Source: FW021-bin31 sp036278455 (lineage in GTDB: Bacteria > Bacteroidota > Bacteroidia > Chitinophagales > Chitinophagaceae). Taken from it: DNA of 10,329 bases. The position numbers and the translations under genes are program-made. Shown in pieces: positions 5,650-10,329 of this stretch. Below the pieces are notes generated by a model, which was given only the letters and a program-made list of their open reading frames with translations, was not told the origin of the DNA and searched no databases. The DNA lies in assembly GCA_036278455.1 (NCBI GenBank), contig DASULB010000521.1, forward strand, positions 1 through 10,329, given 5' to 3'. Numbering within the stretch: the first letter of the stretch is position 1; every line of letters begins with the position of its first letter.

Positions 5650-7800
5650 ATGCGGGAAATGACTTGTTCCTTCCTTAAATGCTTTTTATTTATTGCTGCT
5701 TTATGCTGCTTCTTCAGCGCCTGCCGGGAAAAGGGACAAGACTATACAACCTGGAGCGTGTATCGTGGAGATGACGGCAGCAATGCCTACTCTCAGCTCG
5801 ACCAGATCAATACGGGGAATGTAAAACAATTAGAAGTAGCCTGGACCTATAATACCGGCGATAAATCCCAATACTTCAGCCTGGAATGCAACCCGATCAT
5901 CATCCATGATATTTTATATGGCATTTCTCCGAAGCTTAAAACCTTTGCACTTGATGCAAAGACCGGAAAGCAATTATGGGTGTTTGATCCTTTCAAAGAC
6001 AGTAAGAGCGGGGGCACTTGCCGGGGGTTAACTTATTGGGAGAATAAGGACGATCAAAGGATTTTCATGTTCGCCGGCAATAAGCTGATTGCACTGGATG
6101 CCAGAACAGGCAGCCAGATAAACAGCTTCGGTGAAAACGGCTATGTAGACCTTAATAAAGGATTGCGAAATAAAGGGACAACCCATCATGAAGATGTGGG
6201 TAACACCTCACCCGCGGTCATCTATAAGGACTTAATCATAACCGGTTCCTCTGTAGGAGAGGATTACGGAAGCTCACCGGGACATATACGGGCTTACGAC
6301 GTGAGAACCGGGGAGATGAAATGGATCTTTCATACGATTCCTCAACCCGGAGAACCTGGGTATGATACCTGGCCGAAACAGGGCAATGAAACGATCGGCG
6401 GCTGTAATGATTGGTCAGGACTCAGCATCGATATCCGGAGAGGCATCCTGTTTGCTGCTACGGGTGGTCCTGCATTTGATTTTCATGGAGGAGAACGCCA
6501 CGGAAAGAATTTATTCGGTAATTCCGTATTAGCCCTGGATGCAGCTACGGGGAAGCTCATCTGGCATTACCAGATATCCCATCACGACCTATGGGATTAT
6601 GATCTGCCGGCTCCTCCTAATTTAGTAACCATAAAGAAGGATGGGAAAACTATAGATGCCGTAGCACAGGTCACCAAGCAGGGCTTTATTTTTTTGTTTA
6701 ACAGGAAAACAGGCAAACCCCTTTTCCCTATTAAAGAGAAGCCGGTAGCAGCATCCCAAATGCCAGGGGAACAAAGCTGGCCTACCCAACCCGTTCCTGT
6801 AAAGCCGTTGCCCCTTTGCCGGCAAAAGTTCGACGAGAGCATCATTACAAATATTTCACCCGAAGCGCATGATTTTGTTTTGAAAGAGGCGAAAAAATAC
6901 ACCTGGGGAAGTATTTACCTGCCCCCTTCAACAGAGGGTATCATTCAGATGCCAGGAATGAGAGGCGGCGCGGAATGGAGCGGCGCATGTGTTGACATGG
7001 AAACAGGCATTATGTATGTCGGGATCAATGATATTCCTAACATCGTTCAATTAGTGGAAAGGAAGAGGCACTATCCTGATGAATTATCAAAGATGACTAT
7101 GATCAAAGCAGGGAAAATACTTTATCAAAAAAACTGCGCAGTATGCCACGGAGAGGACAGAAAAGGGAATAACACCTTCCCCCCGCTTTTAAACATCGCG
7201 GACCGGCTAAATCCCGACGACGTGAAAAAGCAATTGCAAAAACCCAGCGGGATGATGCCTTCCTTTAACACATTGCCGGAACAGGATAAAGATGCCATTA
7301 TTGCATTTTTATTTAACCTGAAAGACAACGGACGCTATCAGGGGAGGGATCTGACAAATGCAGCGACGCCAAAAAGATACAGGCTGAAAGGTTATATACA
7401 GTTAAAAGACCAAAATGGATACCCGGGAGTAAAACCGCCCTGGGGCACACTCAACGCTGTCGATCTGAATTCAGGAGAACTACTATGGAAAATCCCGCTG
7501 GGCCAATTTCCGGAGCTGGCAGCGAAAGGGCATCCTCACACGGGCACTCAATTATTCGGCGGCGGCATTGTAACAGCAGGGGGACTGATCTTTATCGGCG
7601 CCTCGCAGGATGAAAAATTCCGGGCCATTGACAAAAATACAGGGAAAATACTTTGGGAGTACCAATTACCAGCCGGTGGTTATGCCACGCCGGCCACTTA
7701 CGAAGTGGACGGGAAGCAGTATGTTGTAATTGCCGCAGGTGGCGGAGTACGCCAGGGCACCAAAGCGGGAGATTATTATATTGCTTTTGCGCTGCCCTGA
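5650..7800 (+). CDS. PQQ-dependent dehydrogenase lipoprotein with inserted cytochrome c domain (quinoprotein glucose/alcohol dehydrogenase superfamily)
   Basis: A predicted 716-residue periplasmic quinoprotein that oxidises a sugar or alcohol with PQQ and relays electrons through a built-in heme. The lipoprotein signal ends at FFSAC (C25); a second in-frame ATG at 5659 (M4) would keep it and may be the true start. Motifs typical of the eight-bladed superfamily follow: AYSQLDQINTGNVKQLEVAW, FALDAKTGKQLWVFDP, NSVLALDAATGKLIWHYQ, HHDLWDYDLPAPPNL (H311-D318 core) and MPGMRGGAEWSGACVD. A cytochrome c domain (about 485-560) is inserted before the last blades, with CAVCH at 496-500 and probable Met ligand M536 in MMPSF. 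The C-terminus closes the propeller with GTLNAVDLNSGELLWK, FRAIDKNTGKILWEY and YVVIAAGGG. There are no N-terminal transmembrane helices as in membrane GDH of enteric bacteria. It appears to lead an operon with the next two genes. Substrate unknown. Confidence 0.93.
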   Translation: MREMTCSFLKCFLFIAALCCFFSACREKGQDYTTWSVYRGDDGSNAYSQLDQINTGNVKQLEVAWTYNTGDKSQYFSLECNPIIIHDILYGISPKLKTFALDAKTGKQLWVFDPFKDSKSGGTCRGLTYWENKDDQRIFMFAGNKLIALDARTGSQINSFGENGYVDLNKGLRNKGTTHHEDVGNTSPAVIYKDLIITGSSVGEDYGSSPGHIRAYDVRTGEMKWIFHTIPQPGEPGYDTWPKQGNETIGGCNDWSGLSIDIRRGILFAATGGPAFDFHGGERHGKNLFGNSVLALDAATGKLIWHYQISHHDLWDYDLPAPPNLVTIKKDGKTIDAVAQVTKQGFIFLFNRKTGKPLFPIKEKPVAASQMPGEQSWPTQPVPVKPLPLCRQKFDESIITNISPEAHDFVLKEAKKYTWGSIYLPPSTEGIIQMPGMRGGAEWSGACVDMETGIMYVGINDIPNIVQLVERKRHYPDELSKMTMIKAGKILYQKNCAVCHGEDRKGNNTFPPLLNIADRLNPDDVKKQLQKPSGMMPSFNTLPEQDKDAIIAFLFNLKDNGRYQGRDLTNAATPKRYRLKGYIQLKDQNGYPGVKPPWGTLNAVDLNSGELLWKIPLGQFPELAAKGHPHTGTQLFGGGIVTAGGLIFIGASQDEKFRAIDKNTGKILWEYQLPAGGYATPATYEVDGKQYVVIAAGGGVRQGTKAGDYYIAFALP

Positions 7801-7850
7801 ATACAGGAAATGAAAGGTTTCCGTAAAGAAGGGGTTTAACAAACGAGACA

Positions 7851-9260
7851 ATGAAAAAATTAAGAAACTCTTTACTCATCCTTTACGCCATTTCAACCAT
7901 TGGAATGAGTGCAGCCGCTCAAACAATTCGTGTAATCCCCACCGAAATTGATGATGTTTTGACCAATCCCGGCATCGGATTTACGACCTTTCAAAGGTTT
8001 AACGGTGATACGCTGAACAGGACCGGGTGGACGGAAGGGAAACCGATAGTATACCAAAAGTTTCACGGGAACCTTGAAAACAAAGATTATCCGATGACCT
8101 CAATAGCTTATTTCAGGATCTACTGGAGATATATAGAGCCGGAAATGGGCAGGTATAACTGGGCCATGATCGACAAGGCCCTGGAAACGGCACATGAACG
8201 CCATCAGACGCTGATGCTGCGCATAGCCCCCTACGGCTCAGGAGCCGGCGATTCTAATGATGTTCCATCATGGTATCGTGCTATGGCAGGGGATAAAAAT
8301 GAATGGCTGCCCGAAGGAGAAGGATGGAGGGTTGACGCAGAAGACCCCCGATACGCTCATTATTTCGGGAAAATGATCACCGAATTAGCTAAACGTTATG
8401 ACGGGAACCCCGATCTTGAGTCGGTTGATCTCTCCATTGTGGGATTCTGGGGCGAAGGCAGGGGTTCAGCCATACTTTCACAAAAGACAAGGGCGGCATT
8501 GGTGAAAGCATATACCGATAACTTTAAGAAAACACCGCTGCTTATGCTTCTCACGGATGAGGAGACGAATAAGTATGGCCTAAGTCTTGCAAACGTAGGC
8601 TGGCGGGTGGACTGCCTTGGGGATATGGGTGGTTTTGAACCGGATTGGGCCCATATGCTGGATTATTATCCCGAAGGCATCGTCAATTTCGGCATGAAGG
8701 ACGCCTGGAAAAAGGCGCCTGTAAGCCTTGAGGTCTGTTGGGTGATGCAGAAATGGAAGGACGAGGGATGGGATATCGATTATATCATCGATCAATCTCT
8801 CAAATGGCATATCTCCTCTTTCAATGCAAAATCTTCCGCGGTGCCTGAAGAATGGTGGCCTTCAGTGAACCGCTGGCTAAAAAAAATGGGCTATCGTTTT
8901 GTATTGCGTAATTTTTCCTATCCCGCATCTGTAGCGCCCAACGGAAAACTTTCCTTTAAATCCTGGTGGGAGAACAAAGGGGTTGCGCCTATTTACAAAA
9001 AAGACTTCCTCCTGGCAATAAGGTTAAAAAATAAGGAAAGATCCGTAGTCAGGGTCACTGATGCTGATATAACAACCTGGCTCCCCGGTGATAATATTTA
9101 TGATGATGCAGTATTTATTCCCTTAGATATGTCTCCCGGCACCTATGAATTACAGATCGGCATCGTGGATCGTCAATCCCGTGAACCAAAAGTGAGTCTT
9201 GCCATTGAGGGACGAGATCCCGAAGGCTGGTATACTCTCGGAAAAATAGAAGTTAAATGA
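7851..9260 (+). CDS. Secreted DUF4832 protein, glycoside-hydrolase-like TIM barrel with C-terminal beta domain
   Basis: A 469-residue exported protein. A signal peptide runs to about residue 24 (ISTIGMSAAAQ). The catalytic-type region begins with LTNPGIGFTTFQRF and continues with AYFRIYWRYIEPEMGRYNW, a pattern seen in beta-galactosidase-like TIM barrels where the substrate-facing domain is built around W..iEp..G.ynw. PRYAHYFGKMITELAKRYDG and SIVGFWGEGRG follow, placing E202 where clan GH-A enzymes carry their acid/base, and SLEVCW places E294 as a possible nucleophile. The final ~110 residues (from about LRNFSYPASVAPNGKL) form the DUF4832-type beta sandwich, with FLLAIRLKN and PGTYELQIGIVD. 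Activity of this family is not established to my knowledge; glycoside hydrolysis is inference. It starts 50 bases after the quinoprotein gene and ends 49 bases before the acyltransferase. Confidence 0.82.
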   Translation: MKKLRNSLLILYAISTIGMSAAAQTIRVIPTEIDDVLTNPGIGFTTFQRFNGDTLNRTGWTEGKPIVYQKFHGNLENKDYPMTSIAYFRIYWRYIEPEMGRYNWAMIDKALETAHERHQTLMLRIAPYGSGAGDSNDVPSWYRAMAGDKNEWLPEGEGWRVDAEDPRYAHYFGKMITELAKRYDGNPDLESVDLSIVGFWGEGRGSAILSQKTRAALVKAYTDNFKKTPLLMLLTDEETNKYGLSLANVGWRVDCLGDMGGFEPDWAHMLDYYPEGIVNFGMKDAWKKAPVSLEVCWVMQKWKDEGWDIDYIIDQSLKWHISSFNAKSSAVPEEWWPSVNRWLKKMGYRFVLRNFSYPASVAPNGKLSFKSWWENKGVAPIYKKDFLLAIRLKNKERSVVRVTDADITTWLPGDNIYDDAVFIPLDMSPGTYELQIGIVDRQSREPKVSLAIEGRDPEGWYTLGKIEVK

Positions 9261-9309
9261 CATCAAATTCATAAATACACTTAATTTAATCTGAAAATAT
9301 CTTATCATC

Positions 9310-10329
9310 ATGACTCCAGCCGATAAAAACGAACTTTCAAAAGATCCCGGCGGCCAGGCTGTTCTTTCAGGAGATACCTTCAAGGTACCGGCTGGCAAAA
9401 ATGAACTGACAAAAGCCATCGGAAAAGGAAACAGGCTGGCCTCGCTGGATTTCTACAGGGGACTTATCATGGTGCTGCTGATGCTTGAAAGCACAGGATT
9501 ATACGAGCACCTTCTCGGCATGGCTAAACCGGGATCTTTTTTATATGCCCTGGCGACCCAGTTTACCCACTATCCCTGGCATGGGCTGCATTTCTGGGAC
9601 CTGATCCAACCGGGATTCATGTTTATTGCCGGGGTCGCGATGGCCTTTTCACTCCACAAACAAACATCCCGGGGAACTCCCTGGAACAAACAGGCAGGCA
9701 AAGCTCTGCGCAGGAGCGGCTGGCTGTTCTTCTGGGGAGTCCTGGATTATGCCGTAAGAGGAGATCATTTGTCTTTTGAGCTCTGGGATGTGCTGACGCA
9801 ATTATCCTTCACCCTATTGCTCGCCTTCCTCATCTTCCGCTGGAAAACGGGTTACCAGCTCCTTTTAAGTGCGGGCCTGTTAATACTCATCGAATGTCTC
9901 TTCCGCTTTACCAACGTGCCCGGCTTTAACCAGCCCTTTACAGATCAACATAATTTCGGCAACTATATTGACGTATTGCTAATGCACAAGATCAATCCCG
10001 ATGGATGGGTGGCTATCAACTGCATCCCCACTGCTGCACATACGATATGGGGCGCCGTGGCAGGCAAGTGGCTGCTTACGCTGCCGGATAATAAAAAGCG
10101 ACTTACCCATATTATTATTCTTGGGGCGGTTACCCTCGTTGCGGGCTACGCGCTGGATATGACCGGCATCACTCCAATTATCAAACGCATCGCCACTACT
10201 TCTTTTACCCTCGCTACGGGGGGATGGTGCTTGTTAGCGCTGGCCTTCCTGTATAGCTGGATTGATGTATGGCAGCACAAGCGGTTTCTTCGTTTTTTTC
10301 TGATTGTCGGCATGAATTCCATTTTTATT
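9310..10329 (+). CDS. HGSNAT/DUF5009-type transmembrane acyltransferase, N-terminal 340 codons (3' end cut off by window)
   Basis: A multi-pass inner membrane protein related to heparan-alpha-glucosaminide N-acetyltransferase (COG4299/DUF5009), a family that moves an acetyl group from cytoplasmic acetyl-CoA to a sugar on the far side of the membrane. The frame runs open from ATG 9310 to the edge; an in-frame stop at 9292-9294 and no other ATG before the first helix fix the start. Residues 1-42 are a polar extension, then RLASLDFYRGLIMVLLML begins the first helix. HYPWHGLHFWDLIQPGF (87-103) leads into FMFIAGVAMAFSL; H87 is a candidate catalytic histidine. NCIPTAAHTIWGAVAGKWL (237-255) and the terminal GMNSIFI are further family hallmarks. 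At least seven hydrophobic segments are visible. No Shine-Dalgarno is evident. The acceptor in this organism is unknown; it may modify the sugar handled by its neighbours. Confidence 0.88.
   Translation, partial: MTPADKNELSKDPGGQAVLSGDTFKVPAGKNELTKAIGKGNRLASLDFYRGLIMVLLMLESTGLYEHLLGMAKPGSFLYALATQFTHYPWHGLHFWDLIQPGFMFIAGVAMAFSLHKQTSRGTPWNKQAGKALRRSGWLFFWGVLDYAVRGDHLSFELWDVLTQLSFTLLLAFLIFRWKTGYQLLLSAGLLILIECLFRFTNVPGFNQPFTDQHNFGNYIDVLLMHKINPDGWVAINCIPTAAHTIWGAVAGKWLLTLPDNKKRLTHIIILGAVTLVAGYALDMTGITPIIKRIATTSFTLATGGWCLLALAFLYSWIDVWQHKRFLRFFLIVGMNSIFI

Noticed and set aside
7810..7839. Nine-codon ATG frame between the second quinoprotein and the DUF4832 gene
   Set aside because: Very short, and it ends before the next start without overlap; nothing beyond chance supports it.

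Overview
This window looks like a Bacteroidota chromosome, probably close to Chitinophagaceae or Cytophagia. The clues are a SusC/RagA-type TonB-linked porin, TAnnTTTG-like promoter elements, weak or absent Shine-Dalgarno sequences, two secreted lipoproteins, and moderate GC with AT-rich intergenic DNA. Species cannot be told from the sequence alone.

Layout. The left 2.2 kb, on the minus strand, is the first 748 codons of a SusC-like transporter; its C-terminal barrel, and probably a SusD partner, lie beyond the left edge. A divergent 418-base intergenic region follows. From about 2.5 kb everything reads on the plus strand. Unit A is a possible 26-codon leader ORF overlapping the next start, then a lipoprotein with an N-terminal cytochrome c fused to a soluble-type PQQ sugar dehydrogenase (2665-4395), then a Tat-exported sugar isomerase/epimerase-like TIM barrel (4437-5387). 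A 262-base gap holds a decayed REP-like hairpin and a new promoter candidate with a palindrome. Unit B is a second quinoprotein lipoprotein, an eight-bladed PQQ dehydrogenase type carrying its own cytochrome c domain (5650-7800), a secreted DUF4832 TIM-barrel protein resembling glycoside hydrolases (7851-9260), and the first 340 codons of a multi-pass HGSNAT/DUF5009-type acyltransferase (9310 to the right edge). Unit B genes are separated by only about 50 bases.

How they may work together (inference). All six proteins act in or across the cell envelope. The porin would bring an oligosaccharide or glycoside into the periplasm. The DUF4832 protein could cleave it, the two cytochrome-linked quinoproteins could oxidise sugars and pass electrons to the respiratory chain, the TIM-barrel protein could isomerise a keto-sugar, and the membrane acyltransferase could acetylate a sugar using cytoplasmic acetyl-CoA. 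The substrate cannot be read from the sequence. No PQQ biosynthesis gene, RNA gene, CRISPR array, transposase or phage gene was seen.
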